From Armatimonadota bacterium (GTDB lineage: Bacteria; Armatimonadota; UBA5829; DTJY01): a stretch of DNA of 64,000 nt. This document shows, piece by piece, positions 44,648-53,820 of this stretch. The notes under the pieces were generated by a model. It saw nothing but the letters and a program-made list of their open reading frames with translations. It was not told where the DNA came from and did no database searches. Position 1 is the stretch's first letter, and the number at the start of each line of letters is the position of its first letter. Location: NCBI GenBank assembly GCA_023511795.1, contig JAIMAU010000002.1:124001-188000 (forward strand), in the 5' to 3' direction. The position numbers and the translations under genes were made by a program.

Positions 44648-46087
44648 TTATTCATCTGCATCAGTGAGGCCGCGCAGCATGCGCTTGTTCATTTGTGCTT
44701 TAAATCGCTTAACATAGGTCGCCGTTGGTGCGAAATCGTCGCCAACCTGCTTTAGCCACTTTTGGAGCTCAGCCTCCATTTGTTCGCGAAGACCCTTTGC
44801 CTCGGGTTTGTCAATTAGATTATTCATCTGACAGGGGTCTTTTATGTTATCAAAAAGAACGTAACCCTTGTCTCGGAATCTAGCATAAGTGTAGCGGGAG
44901 GTTCTTACACCGCGCCATTCGCCGGTTGTTTTCCTTCCGCCAACTGAGACTATTCGCTGTAGGAATACCGATTCCGGCTTTTTACTGCTCTTGCCGAGAA
45001 TTGTTTGTGAAAGGTTCAATCCTTGCACGCTCTTTGGAATAGGTACTTCGCATAGGCCTAAAAGTGTCGGCATTACGTCAACGGAGTTTAAGAGGATATC
45101 GGTTTTCTGTCCTGCTTTTATCTTTCGGGGATACCGCATAATAAAGGGGATATTTATGCTTTCTTCATATGGCACATTTTTCCCCTGCAGGCCGTGGCTG
45201 GCAAGCATGTCGCCGTGGTCGCTTGAGAAGCAAACAATGGTATCGTCCGCGATGCCGAGATCGTCTAGTACCTTTGTGATCCTGCCTATGTTGTAATCCA
45301 AAGCTGCAATCTGTGCATAGTAGATTCGTAAATTCTCGCGGTCGTCGGTGCCTTTTGGAACGTTCGGGCGCTGGGTCAGTTTCTTTGGGTCAAACATGTC
45401 GAGGTACTTTTGGGGAACTTCCCTGGGTGGGTGAGGTGGTCTCCAAGCTACAAAAAGGCAGAATGCTGACTTTGCATTCTTCTTGATGAAATTGATGGCT
45501 AGGTTAGTTTGAATATCTGTCTCGAATCCTTTGTAGTGGATTTCATCGGGTGTATCCGTGCAGTAGAAGTCATCAAATACTGAGCCGCCAAGATTGCGTG
45601 AAGCCCAGTAGTCAAAACCGAGCCGGCGTTCTTTTGGTACAAATGGATTATGATTCTTTTCGAGGTGCCATTTTCCGATAAAACCGGTCTTATATCCATG
45701 CTCTTTGAGAACCTTTGCAATTGTAATCTCGGTATTAGGAAGCTCAACTGAATTGCCAACAACTCCTGTTGAAGTGCCATAGCGTCCAGTAAGTAGCATA
45801 GCACGGTAAGGCGAGCAAAGGGGGTAGCCGCTAATGGCATTTTTGAATAGGAGGCCCTGCCTTGCAAGTTTGTCCATATTTGGAGTGTGGACCTCAGTAT
45901 TGCCCATGCATCCTAAAGATGCATTTCTCATTTGGTCTGCGAATAGGAAGATAACATTCGGTTTTCGACCATCGGTTTTTGCACACGAAGCAATGCTTGG
46001 GAACGTCCCTAGGAGCGCTGCCCCAGCGACACTAGCACTTCTGGTTATAAACTCACGTCGAGAAATTTCTTTCCTTTCTTTAGTCAT
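44648..46087 (-). CDS. Tat-exported sulfatase (second)
   Basis: A 479-residue sulfatase beginning MTKERKEISRREFITRSA, a twin-arginine signal. The active-site motif is CSPYR, cysteine at residue 91 (of C-x-P-x-R), after GYPL. PNVIFLFADQMRNASLGCMG gives the metal-binding segment (DQ in place of DD), HLEKNHNPFVPKERRLGFDYW and SSDHGDMLASHGL (metal-binding DH) follow. ATG 46087 has GAGGAG about 9 bases upstream; the frame continues to 46261 without an SD. It differs from the 39751 sulfatase in the DDM/DQM segment and in the H-loop, so it probably has another substrate. It precedes the frameshifted glycosidase on the same strand. Confidence 0.92.
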   Translation of the reverse strand: MTKERKEISRREFITRSASVAGAALLGTFPSIASCAKTDGRKPNVIFLFADQMRNASLGCMGNTEVHTPNMDKLARQGLLFKNAISGYPLCSPYRAMLLTGRYGTSTGVVGNSVELPNTEITIAKVLKEHGYKTGFIGKWHLEKNHNPFVPKERRLGFDYWASRNLGGSVFDDFYCTDTPDEIHYKGFETDIQTNLAINFIKKNAKSAFCLFVAWRPPHPPREVPQKYLDMFDPKKLTQRPNVPKGTDDRENLRIYYAQIAALDYNIGRITKVLDDLGIADDTIVCFSSDHGDMLASHGLQGKNVPYEESINIPFIMRYPRKIKAGQKTDILLNSVDVMPTLLGLCEVPIPKSVQGLNLSQTILGKSSKKPESVFLQRIVSVGGRKTTGEWRGVRTSRYTYARFRDKGYVLFDNIKDPCQMNNLIDKPEAKGLREQMEAELQKWLKQVGDDFAPTATYVKRFKAQMNKRMLRGLTDADE

Positions 46088-46371
46088 TTTAATTCTCCTC
46101 TTAGTATTCGCATCGCGGCCCTTAGTTAGAACATTTCTTAAGGTAGGTAAAAGTTTCCTCTTTGGAATAGTGCTATCATTAGATACAGTTGCAGTTTCCC
46201 CTGCAGACAGATTCTCACGGTGTTTGCTTTGATACCATTTAAAGTACAAAGTATTATGCACGGACCATAAAGGATACGTATGGGCGGAAGATGAAAAGTA
46301 AAACAGAAGGTTTCATTTGGCTGGGGATGCCGCAGACTAAAATCACAATTTAGCTTCGAATTGGTTCAAAA

Positions 46372-48336
46372 ATGTCTCTAGAACAACTTGAGAATTTGCG
46401 CATCAGGGAAAAGGATATTGGGCAAGATACCATGCCGGACAATGGCATTACCGTGCGTGCCGTTGTCATCGGTTTAATTGCTATTATTCCTGGAGTTTTT
46501 TGGGGTGTATATGGCGATGTCGTATCGCAGACTGACTTGACATCAATGTCGCTCATGATGCCGCCGGTACTTATCCTAATAACACTTCTGCTAATAAATA
46601 GCCTTTTGAGAAAGATAAAGCCTCTTTGGGTGCTCAGCCGGACGGAGCTTATCACCATTTACGCAATGCTCACGGTTTCTGTAATTCTCTCCGGCATGGG
46701 GATGCTTCAATTTCTTTGCACAACGCTGGGTGCTGTGCCCCACTACAAAAGTCTTGGTTGGGAAAATTACCTTAACATGGTGCCGCCCACAATTTTGCCA
46801 AAACTCTCGGCGATTGATGGCTTTTATAAAGGCAATTCACCAATTCCTTGGTCGGCATGGACTTCGCCAATTTTGCTTTGGAGTGGCTTTCTATTCTCGA
46901 TGCTCTTCTGCATGCTGTGTATTAATACGATTCTGCGGCGGCAGTGGGTTGAGCGCGAAAGGTTGACTTTTCCAATAGTTCAACTGCCGCTGGAGATGAC
47001 GGAGCCGAGGACTGGATTTTTTAAGAACAAACTAATGTGGATGGGTTTTCTAATTGCAATGTCGTTGGAGACTATGAACAGCTTGAATTTCCTCTTTCCA
47101 AGTGTCCCGTATATTCAACTAAAGGCAAGGGACCTACAACCGTATTTCACCACGCATCCTTGGAATGCAATCGGCTACTTTCCGACGACATTCTATCCTT
47201 TGGCAATAGGTCTTGGATTTGTGCTTGCGGCGGATGTGAGCTTCTCCTGCTGGTTCTTTTATATACTGACAAAGCTGGAGTTTGTATTTGCGGCGGCAAT
47301 TGGGTGGAAAGCGGGACCTGGCAATGTTCTAAGCGCGCCGCCATATCTAGCTCAACAATCGGCTGGGGCATTTTTTGGAATAGTTGTAATGGTGGTTTAC
47401 CTTGCCAGAAAACATTTGCGAGAGGTCTTCACAAAGGCATTTCGGTCCGATTCAGACCTTGATAGCTCTCAAGAGCCGATGAGTTACAAAATGGCAGTAG
47501 GAGGATTGCTTGCTGGATTTGCGGTTATGGTTGCGTTTTGCATGTATGTCGGCATGTCGCCACTTGTGGCGGTGGCATACCTTGCTATTTACCTAATGTT
47601 TGCAACAACCATAACCCGCTTGCGCGCCGAGGCAGGACCAGCATGGACGATGGGTCCGGGTCTAGATGCAATGGACACACTTGTTCAGCCCCTAGGAACA
47701 GGCTTATTTAGCCAGCGGAATCTAGTATCACTGGCATATTTTCATTGGTTCAGCATTGAGATGAGGTGCTGTCCGATGCCTGTGCAGCTTGAATCAATGA
47801 AAATGGCGCAATCAGTCAGACAGCGGCAGGGGATAATGACGATTATAGTTCTAATTGCAATTGTCGCAGGAATTGCGGTTGGCTTCTGGGCATGTTTGGC
47901 TGTGTGGTATAAGTTTGGTGCTGGGACGGCCAAAGTCGAGCCTTGGCGAACGCATATGGGCCGTGTGCCGTTTGATCGAGTTACAGCTTACATCAACAAC
48001 CCCACTAAAGCCGATGTCTCTGGGATTATGGCTATGGCGTTCGGTGCAGGATTTACCTTTCTTTTGAGCTATTTACGGACGAAATTCTTTTGGTGGCCAT
48101 TTCACCCAGCGGGATATGTGCTTGCGAATACGGGTACAATGTATTGGCTCTGGTGTCCTTTTCTATTGGCTTGGTTGTGTAAAGTGCTAATCATACGGTA
48201 TGGCGGGATCAAGGGCTATCGGATTACGCTTCCATTTTTCCTGGGCCTTGTGCTCGGTGACTACATAACATCAAGCCTCTGGGCACTCGCGGGGTCTATT
48301 CTTGGGATTCACATGTACCGTTGTTTCCCGTGTTGA
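46372..48336 (+). CDS. polytopic membrane protein, DUF6785/DUF6784-like
   Basis: A 654-residue protein with roughly twelve or more hydrophobic segments (VVIGLIAIIPGVFWGVYG, PPVLILITLLLINSLL, LLWSGFLFSMLFCMLC, GLVLGDYITSSLWALAGS). The SRTELITIYAMLTVSVILSG and WVERERLTFPIVQLP stretches, and TRLRAEAGPAWTMGPG, are characteristic of the large membrane proteins annotated as DUF6785, abundant in bacteria rich in carbohydrate and methyltransferase gene clusters. They are suspected relatives of OPT-type oligopeptide transporters; the resemblance to OPT loop sequences is weak. ATG 46372 lacks a clear SD; ATG 46432 is an alternative. It precedes the URO-D-family gene by about 120 bases. Substrate unknown. 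Confidence 0.7.
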   Translation: MSLEQLENLRIREKDIGQDTMPDNGITVRAVVIGLIAIIPGVFWGVYGDVVSQTDLTSMSLMMPPVLILITLLLINSLLRKIKPLWVLSRTELITIYAMLTVSVILSGMGMLQFLCTTLGAVPHYKSLGWENYLNMVPPTILPKLSAIDGFYKGNSPIPWSAWTSPILLWSGFLFSMLFCMLCINTILRRQWVERERLTFPIVQLPLEMTEPRTGFFKNKLMWMGFLIAMSLETMNSLNFLFPSVPYIQLKARDLQPYFTTHPWNAIGYFPTTFYPLAIGLGFVLAADVSFSCWFFYILTKLEFVFAAAIGWKAGPGNVLSAPPYLAQQSAGAFFGIVVMVVYLARKHLREVFTKAFRSDSDLDSSQEPMSYKMAVGGLLAGFAVMVAFCMYVGMSPLVAVAYLAIYLMFATTITRLRAEAGPAWTMGPGLDAMDTLVQPLGTGLFSQRNLVSLAYFHWFSIEMRCCPMPVQLESMKMAQSVRQRQGIMTIIVLIAIVAGIAVGFWACLAVWYKFGAGTAKVEPWRTHMGRVPFDRVTAYINNPTKADVSGIMAMAFGAGFTFLLSYLRTKFFWWPFHPAGYVLANTGTMYWLWCPFLLAWLCKVLIIRYGGIKGYRITLPFFLGLVLGDYITSSLWALAGSILGIHMYRCFPC

Positions 48337-48458
48337 TGGTGGAATATGTTATATTCCTTGGTCAATGTTTGAGGGTCCTTTTCTAACGTTCGAAAGACTG
48401 AAAGTCTGGATTTTTATGATGACGCACATCTTTGCTGAAATGGAGGGCACGAAGGGCT

Positions 48459-49484
48459 ATGAACTCAGTTGAGCGGGTACATGCTGCGTTGAGGCTTGAA
48501 CAGCCAGATAGGGTTCCCGTGGTTGAGTTCATAATTGACGAGAAGGTTGCCCGAGCAATTATCCCAGATATTCTGGATGCCCAAGACTTTATGGACCGGA
48601 TGGATATGGATGCGGTTGGTTGTGGGGCATTTTTTCGAACGGTCGCGATGAATCCAGACGGTACTTATGTTGATGAGTGGGGAGTAACATATAAGTTGGG
48701 TGGTACGGAGGCGGTTGCCCATCCGCTTTATGGACCTATAAAAACGATTGAGGATGCTAGGGCGTATACTCCGCCTGACCCTAATGCTCCACACCGTCTT
48801 GGGAAACTTCCCGAAGTTGTTGAGCGCTATAAGGGCAAGCGCGCGATTTGTTTCCACCACCGAGCGGCGTTTATGTGGTCGGCGTATCTAATGGGGCTTG
48901 ATAATCTACTCGCCGCATTTCTCGAAGAGCCCAAGTTAGCTAACCTTGTTATGGACAAAGTGCTCGAGGTAAACATGCAAACAGTGCGTAATGCCATCAG
49001 AGCAGGTGCGGAGATTATTGTTCTGGGCGATGACTATGCGCACAATCAGGGCTTAATGATGAGCCCTAAACTATTCCGAGAATTCATTCTGCCACGACTT
49101 GCTAAGATGGTGGACCTTATCAAAAGTGAAGGCGCCTTTTGCATCAAGCACTCAGATGGCAATATATATGCCATCCTTGAGGACATAGTCTCAACTGGTT
49201 GTGATGGAATCAATCCCATCGAGCCCGCGGCAGGCATGGATTTGAGGACAGTGAAACAGCTAGTGGGCGATAGGGTATGTCTTGTTGGGAATATCGACTG
49301 TGGTCGCTTGCTTCCCCATGGTACGCCTGAAGAGGTAGAAAGGGCTGTAAAACAGGCAATCGAAGATGCAGGAGGTGGAGGAGGGTTCATTCTCTCGAGC
49401 TCAAATAGCATTCATAGCTCGGTCAAGCCTGATAATTTCGTGGCTATGATAAGAGCAGTCAAGAAATATGGGTGGTACAGTTAG
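48459..49484 (+). CDS. uroporphyrinogen decarboxylase-family protein (methyltransferase-like)
   Basis: A 341-residue TIM-barrel protein of the URO-D superfamily, which also holds cobalamin-dependent methyltransferases (MtaA/MtbA, CmuA type). SVERVHAALRLEQPDRVPVV is the diagnostic N-terminal phrase, followed by HRAAFMWSAYLMGLDNLLAAF, the barrel segment HSDGNIYAILEDIVSTGCDG, and CLVGNIDCGRLLPHGTPEEV. GDDYAHNQGLMMSP continues it. True HemE residues are not retained, so heme synthesis is unlikely. ATG 48459 with GGAGGG eleven bases before. It sits between the DUF6785 gene and the D-lyxose isomerase-like gene. Probable role: methyl transfer in catabolism of a methylated compound. Confidence 0.85.
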   Translation: MNSVERVHAALRLEQPDRVPVVEFIIDEKVARAIIPDILDAQDFMDRMDMDAVGCGAFFRTVAMNPDGTYVDEWGVTYKLGGTEAVAHPLYGPIKTIEDARAYTPPDPNAPHRLGKLPEVVERYKGKRAICFHHRAAFMWSAYLMGLDNLLAAFLEEPKLANLVMDKVLEVNMQTVRNAIRAGAEIIVLGDDYAHNQGLMMSPKLFREFILPRLAKMVDLIKSEGAFCIKHSDGNIYAILEDIVSTGCDGINPIEPAAGMDLRTVKQLVGDRVCLVGNIDCGRLLPHGTPEEVERAVKQAIEDAGGGGGFILSSSNSIHSSVKPDNFVAMIRAVKKYGWYS

Positions 49485-49557
49485 TTTTTCCTTATTTTGA
49501 TTTTAAGTGGTGCCTTTCTTTGGCCAGCCAATTTTAGTTTAAGAAGAGGTAAGCGAT

Positions 49558-50238
49558 ATGAAGCGTTCTGAGATCAACCTTGCTATCCGGCGGGCTGCAG
49601 AATTTTTTGACAAAATGGGTTTCCGCCTGCCACCTTATGCATTTTGGACGCCCAGCACATGGAAGAACATTGGCCATGAAGCCGATGAAATACGCGAGTG
49701 CATGCTTGGCTGGGATGTAACTGACTTCGGAAGTGGCAACTTTGCACGTATAGGGCGAACGCTTTTTACTCTTCGCAATGGAAAGCATGGCGACCCAAGA
49801 TATCCAAAGGTTTACGGTGAGAAGGTGATTTTCAATCCCGAGGGGCAGCGAGCGCCTCTTCACTTCCACCGTTCGAAGATGGAGGACATCATTAACCGTG
49901 GTGGCGGAAACATAGTTATCGTCGTTTGGAAGGCTGGTGAGGACAATAGACCCTCAAATGATAAGTTCGCCCTTTCAATAAATGGAATTCTCCGTGAGCT
50001 TGAACCTGGCGAGATGGTGCGCCTCAGACCTGGGGAGAGTATATGCCTTCCGCCAGGCACGTTCCACCAGTTCTGGGGCGAGGAAAACACTGGACCCTCA
50101 ATTAGCGGGGAGGTCTCGAGCGTCTGTGATGACAAAACGGATAACTATTTCCTTGAAGATTTCGTGCGCTTCCCACCAATCGTGGAGGACGAGCCGCCAA
50201 TCGCACTACTTTGCCATGAGTATCCGCCGGCAAAGTGA
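49558..50238 (+). CDS. D-lyxose isomerase-family cupin protein
   Basis: A 226-residue cupin-type sugar isomerase-like protein. The metal-binding set H102, H104, E109 (PLHFHRSKMED) and H170 (GTFHQFWGEE) fits D-lyxose/D-mannose isomerases, which interconvert D-lyxose and D-xylulose or D-mannose and D-fructose with a divalent metal. VFNPEGQRAP-like IFNPEGQRAPLHFH and INRGGGNIVIVVWK are the family core. The protein starts MKRSEINLAIRRAAEFFDKM. GAGGT lies before ATG 49558. It follows the URO-D gene by 73 bases. Substrate may be mannose or lyxose; the neighbouring glycosidases could supply these sugars. Confidence 0.83.
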   Translation: MKRSEINLAIRRAAEFFDKMGFRLPPYAFWTPSTWKNIGHEADEIRECMLGWDVTDFGSGNFARIGRTLFTLRNGKHGDPRYPKVYGEKVIFNPEGQRAPLHFHRSKMEDIINRGGGNIVIVVWKAGEDNRPSNDKFALSINGILRELEPGEMVRLRPGESICLPPGTFHQFWGEENTGPSISGEVSSVCDDKTDNYFLEDFVRFPPIVEDEPPIALLCHEYPPAK

Positions 50239-50281
50239 CCCTAGTGTGGGGCCTTGGTAGTAATGAGGTAAAGGAGATTCA

Positions 50282-51295
50282 ATGAAGCGACTGGTTTTCA
50301 CAATTTTCGGATTTATCCTTGCACATTATGTATGGGCAAATGATGCCGCTGTGCGCGGCATAAGCGGGATGATTGCTCCGATAGACCAACATTCGTCAGT
50401 TTGCATGGTTTCTGAAGAGGTGAGCGCAAAGATTGGCTGGGATACGGCGGCTGTCCACTGCCATTTCGTATTCAAAAATGAGGGTGGAACTATTTCTGTC
50501 AAAATGGGCTTTCCAGAGGAGGCAAGCGGTGATGTTGGCCCAATAAAACATCCTGCGTTTAAAAGCTTTAAAGCTTGGGTTGATGGTAAACCAATAAAAA
50601 CAAAGTTTTTTCCTTCAACAGGCGAGCAGAACGGCGATTTTATTTACAGGGCTTGGCATGTGAAGGACCTGTCATTTTCAGCTGGGCAGAAAAGGGTAGT
50701 AATAAACGAATACGAGGCACCTTTGGGTGTGGATTCGATGGGCGGCAAATTTTTTACTTATATCCTCACTAGTGGAAAGAATTGGAAGGGCAAGATTAGC
50801 AATGCAAAAATTACAGTTGATGTTTCGACGCCCGCTCAGTTCTACAAAATTATTCCATCGCCAGCAGGGTATGCCCGGCGAGGAGGAAAGGTGACATGGG
50901 AGTTTAATAATTTTGAGCCGTGCGAGAACATATTAATCAGACTGGAGCCAAAGGTGAAGGCAACTCTTAATAACGCGTCTGTTTTCCTCTCGGACCCAGC
51001 TAATTTTCAGCGCACAGGGGTTTTCATGGCTGCGGCGCTTCAAATACCGGCAGCGTTGTTGTGGAAGCCCGAAACCCGGGAGTGCACAATTGCCGTGGGC
51101 GACCATAAACTTCTCATGAAGATTGGCTCGAAGGATGCATTACTTGATGAAGTTAAGAATGTAAAGCTTTCTTGCGCACCATATGTCTATGAAGGCAGGT
51201 TGATTGTTCCAATTGTTGAAGTAGTGAGGTTTCTAGGTGGGTCTGTAGCATGGGATTCGACGAATAAGACTATCAAGATGACAATTGGAAATTAG
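50282..51295 (+). CDS. exported protein with DUF4424-like and copper-amine-oxidase-N-like domains
   Basis: A 337-residue protein with a signal peptide (KRLVFTIFGFILAHYVWAN). Residues of about 25-235 read like a DUF4424-type beta-rich domain (VRGISGMIAPIDQHSS, MVSEEVSAKIGWDT, EGGTISVKMGFPEEA). The last 60 residues (KIGSKDALLDEVKNV, YEGRLIVPIVEVVRFLGG, VAWDSTNKTIKMTIG) match the repeat of the copper amine oxidase N-terminal domain (PF07833), a stalk-like beta structure common in extracellular proteins of Gram-positive-like bacteria. AGGAG precedes ATG 50282. Function unknown; a cell-envelope attachment role is a guess. Confidence 0.72.
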   Translation: MKRLVFTIFGFILAHYVWANDAAVRGISGMIAPIDQHSSVCMVSEEVSAKIGWDTAAVHCHFVFKNEGGTISVKMGFPEEASGDVGPIKHPAFKSFKAWVDGKPIKTKFFPSTGEQNGDFIYRAWHVKDLSFSAGQKRVVINEYEAPLGVDSMGGKFFTYILTSGKNWKGKISNAKITVDVSTPAQFYKIIPSPAGYARRGGKVTWEFNNFEPCENILIRLEPKVKATLNNASVFLSDPANFQRTGVFMAAALQIPAALLWKPETRECTIAVGDHKLLMKIGSKDALLDEVKNVKLSCAPYVYEGRLIVPIVEVVRFLGGSVAWDSTNKTIKMTIGN

Positions 51296-51374
51296 GAAGA
51301 GGTTGCTGTTGAGAGCCTAACCGATTATTTTAGCGGTATGCGACTTTGGTCGAAGTTGGCATTCGAGTTAAACC

Positions 51375-52430
51375 TTAGCGCCAGCCATATTCGTAGCCTG
51401 TTTCATACATCTCTACAATATTTTCTGGCGGTGTGATTGACTGGATGTTATGGCAAGGAGCCAAGATGTAGCCTCCGCCGTCACCTAGAATGCGGTAGTT
51501 ATCGAGGACCTCCTGTCGAATTTCCTCCACAGTGCCGAACGGTAGGGTAAATTGGTTGTCCATCGCACCATGGAATATCAGTTTATCGCCGAAGTCGCGT
51601 TTGAGACCTTCGCGATCCATCCCTGGGCAGCGCCACTGCACAGGGTTAAGTACTTGGATTCCTGCCTCAATCAAATCCGGAAGAATGGGGCGGATTGCCC
51701 CATCGGAATGATGGAAGACAAAAGCTCCGTTCTGCCTTGCTAGTTCCATCATTCGCTTCATCCTCGGCAGTAGAAATTCTCGGATTTGGTTTGGTGAATA
51801 CATTAGTCCTGTCTGGCTGCCTAGGTCTTCGGCGATGTAAGTAATAAGCACTTTCCCTGGGATTGATTCGTATATTCTGCGAGTATTCTCATAAGCAAGG
51901 TCAAATAGCTTATCGAGGCAGTAGTGTACGATATCTGGGTTCTCGATTAGGTCAATGAACGCCTGTTCCTCGCCCCGAAGCTTTTTGTAGAGCAAGAATG
52001 GCTCTGATCCGCCGCCTTGTATAGGCAAATGTTCCTTTCCTTTAATCTGCTCTGGCAAATCTGAGAAATCCCAATAATCTGGTTTTGGCCAGTTGTAGCA
52101 AGCCTCGATTTCTTCGACGGAGGTAAAATGAGCTAATGGGGCGTTGATTGTCTCATGATAGACTCCTAAGCCGTAATCTACAGGCTTGGTTCGAAGTCCC
52201 CAAATATCTTCGCCTTCCTTTGGTGGTGGACCGACATATCTGCCGCCAACGTGGACGGGTTTGTCAATGTGGAGGCGACGGAGCATTTCTTCGTAATCGC
52301 AGTTAAGGTATTTAAGCAATCTATCAGTCGCCTCAGGGGTCGCCCAATAGTCCATTGGAATGCGATCTGGAGTTTGTCGAGTTAGAACTGCGAGCCATCG
52401 TTCTCGCGGACTCATCGTTTCCCTTGGCAT
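51375..52430 (-). CDS. uroporphyrinogen decarboxylase-family protein (second)
   Basis: A 351-residue URO-D superfamily barrel. MSPRERWLAVLTRQTPDRIP is the standard opening, then HHSDGAIRPILPDLIEAGIQ and HGAMDNQFTLPFGTVEEIRQ, the region carrying the conserved active-site lysine or acid in related methyltransferases, and GGYILAPCHNIQSITPPEN at the C-terminus. As in the other family member, true HemE residues are absent. ATG 52430 has GAGGAG six bases upstream, and the gene starts 10 bases after the trpF stop, so it is the distal gene of the trp operon. That placement is odd for a methyltransferase-like protein; it may reflect chance co-transcription. Substrate unknown. Confidence 0.85.
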   Translation of the reverse strand: MPRETMSPRERWLAVLTRQTPDRIPMDYWATPEATDRLLKYLNCDYEEMLRRLHIDKPVHVGGRYVGPPPKEGEDIWGLRTKPVDYGLGVYHETINAPLAHFTSVEEIEACYNWPKPDYWDFSDLPEQIKGKEHLPIQGGGSEPFLLYKKLRGEEQAFIDLIENPDIVHYCLDKLFDLAYENTRRIYESIPGKVLITYIAEDLGSQTGLMYSPNQIREFLLPRMKRMMELARQNGAFVFHHSDGAIRPILPDLIEAGIQVLNPVQWRCPGMDREGLKRDFGDKLIFHGAMDNQFTLPFGTVEEIRQEVLDNYRILGDGGGYILAPCHNIQSITPPENIVEMYETGYEYGWR

Positions 52431-52440
52431 AGCTTGCTCC

Positions 52441-53121
52441 TCATTCTGTAATCTTCGCACAGCGAATGAATTCACGAACGAGCACGGGGTCCTTTACTCG
52501 ACGTGATGCTTCAACACCGGTGATGACGTCTACCGCATAAGGTCTAACTGCTCTAATAGCGTCTCTGATGTTGTTTGAGTTTAGTCCCCCCGCCAGGATA
52601 ATAGGGACAGTCACTGATTCGCGGATTAGTTTTGCGATCTCCCAGCTCACGGTGATGCCAGTGCCGGCGGGCATATCTGCCGTATGTGCGTCCAACAATA
52701 ATGCAGAAATGCCTGTATTTTCGAGGGCACGAGCTGCCGAAATGGGGTCTTCAATCTCTCCGCCTGCTTTCCCAGTCGCCACGTCAATCCGAAGGGCACG
52801 TATTAGGCGGATGCCATGCTCGGTCAGCTTTTTTGCAATTTCTGTTGTCTCATGGATGGGGTTGTCTGTATGCAGTTGGATTATTTCAGGACGGAGGTGG
52901 TCAGCAATGCCCAGGACGAACTCAGCAGAGCCCCCTGTAACGACGGCTCTGGTCACAAATGGGGGAACAAGTGGGAGAAGGTCAGCCGCCTCATCTCGCG
53001 TTAGATTCCATGGCACCGAGACAGGGTATTCCACCACGAAACCCACGCAATCTGCGCCGGCTTCTACGCAAATTTTTATTTGTTCGGCGTCGGTATTGCC
53101 GCAAATTTTCACGCGAACCAT
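52441..53121 (-). CDS. trpF: phosphoribosylanthranilate isomerase
   Basis: Catalyses the Amadori rearrangement of N-(5-phosphoribosyl)anthranilate to CdRP in tryptophan synthesis. The 226-residue TIM barrel has the N-terminal VRVKICGNTDAEQIKICVEA with the catalytic cysteine in KICG, IQLHTDN with catalytic-type acid later, LLDAHTADMPAGTG, ILAGGLNSNNIRDAIR and DVITGVEAS, the phosphate-binding end. The length is normal. Start ATG 53121 lies three bases after the trpC stop, and the gene is followed after 10 bases by a URO-D-family gene, all on the same strand. Function is secure by motif and by place in trpDCF. Confidence 0.95.
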   Translation of the reverse strand: MVRVKICGNTDAEQIKICVEAGADCVGFVVEYPVSVPWNLTRDEAADLLPLVPPFVTRAVVTGGSAEFVLGIADHLRPEIIQLHTDNPIHETTEIAKKLTEHGIRLIRALRIDVATGKAGGEIEDPISAARALENTGISALLLDAHTADMPAGTGITVSWEIAKLIRESVTVPIILAGGLNSNNIRDAIRAVRPYAVDVITGVEASRRVKDPVLVREFIRCAKITE

Positions 53122-53124
53122 GTG

Positions 53125-53820
53125 TTAAGTTTCCAGGGCAGAGACAAGATTCTTCACAGCGGCTGCTGGGTCTGCCGCTTTGAGGATAGAGGTTCCAACA
53201 AGGACGCCAAGGGCGCCAGCTTCAATTACTGCGCGAACCTCACTGCGAGATGAAATAGAGCTCTCGCTGAGCACGCGAACGTTGCGCGGGACATGGCGTA
53301 TCAGGTCCAGTGTTCTGCTGAATGTGCCGCCATCCTTTTCCAAGACATTTATATCACGATTGTTGATACCGAGTAAGTCAAGGTCCAAAGTCAAAGCCAT
53401 TCGAACCTGTGCTTCGTCGTGCGCCTCGACAAGCGTTTCAAGTCCTACCCTATGGGCTTCTTCATGCAATTCGACGAGGAGATGCCAATCGAGTTTTGAT
53501 ATTGTGAGAAGCAAGCATGATGCGCCTGCCTCCTTTGTTGCATGGACGTCTGCGGGAGAGCTAATAAAGTCTTTCCGAAGCACCGGAATTGTGACAGCGC
53601 TTGCGACTGTCCTCAATAGGTCCATGCTTCCGCCCCAATGGGTGGGCTCGGTTACCACCGAAATGCATGATGCACCGGCTGCTTCATAGGAACGAGCAAG
53701 GGTTGAGGGATCTCTGCCTTTGAGGAGATCGCCTTCTTTTGGGCTTCTGCTTTTAATTTCGGCAACCAGTGGTGCGCGGCCGGCTTTTCGAGCCGCCGCA
53801 AGCGCTTCCGTGAACTTCAT
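53125..53820 (-). CDS. trpC: indole-3-glycerol phosphate synthase
   Basis: Converts CdRP to indole-3-glycerol phosphate. The 231-residue TIM barrel has LVAEIKSRSPKEGDLLK (substrate-binding lysine), SCISVVTEPTHWGGSMD, VLRKDFISSPADVH (catalytic KDF), and LGINNRDINVLE, SESSISSRSEV and GVLVGTSILKA. ATG 53820 overlaps the trpD stop as ATGA, so translation is coupled; the longer open frame to 53871 has no site and would overlap trpD more. The protein is shorter than usual (about 255) because the N-terminal helix region is brief. Function is secure. Confidence 0.94.
   Translation of the reverse strand: MKFTEALAAARKAGRAPLVAEIKSRSPKEGDLLKGRDPSTLARSYEAAGASCISVVTEPTHWGGSMDLLRTVASAVTIPVLRKDFISSPADVHATKEAGASCLLLTISKLDWHLLVELHEEAHRVGLETLVEAHDEAQVRMALTLDLDLLGINNRDINVLEKDGGTFSRTLDLIRHVPRNVRVLSESSISSRSEVRAVIEAGALGVLVGTSILKAADPAAAVKNLVSALET

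Noticed and set aside
48341-48357. GGAATAT/ATATTCC hairpin downstream of the DUF6785 gene
   Set aside because: Only 7 bp, AT-rich, with no T-run and no clear context; too weak to call a terminator or operator.
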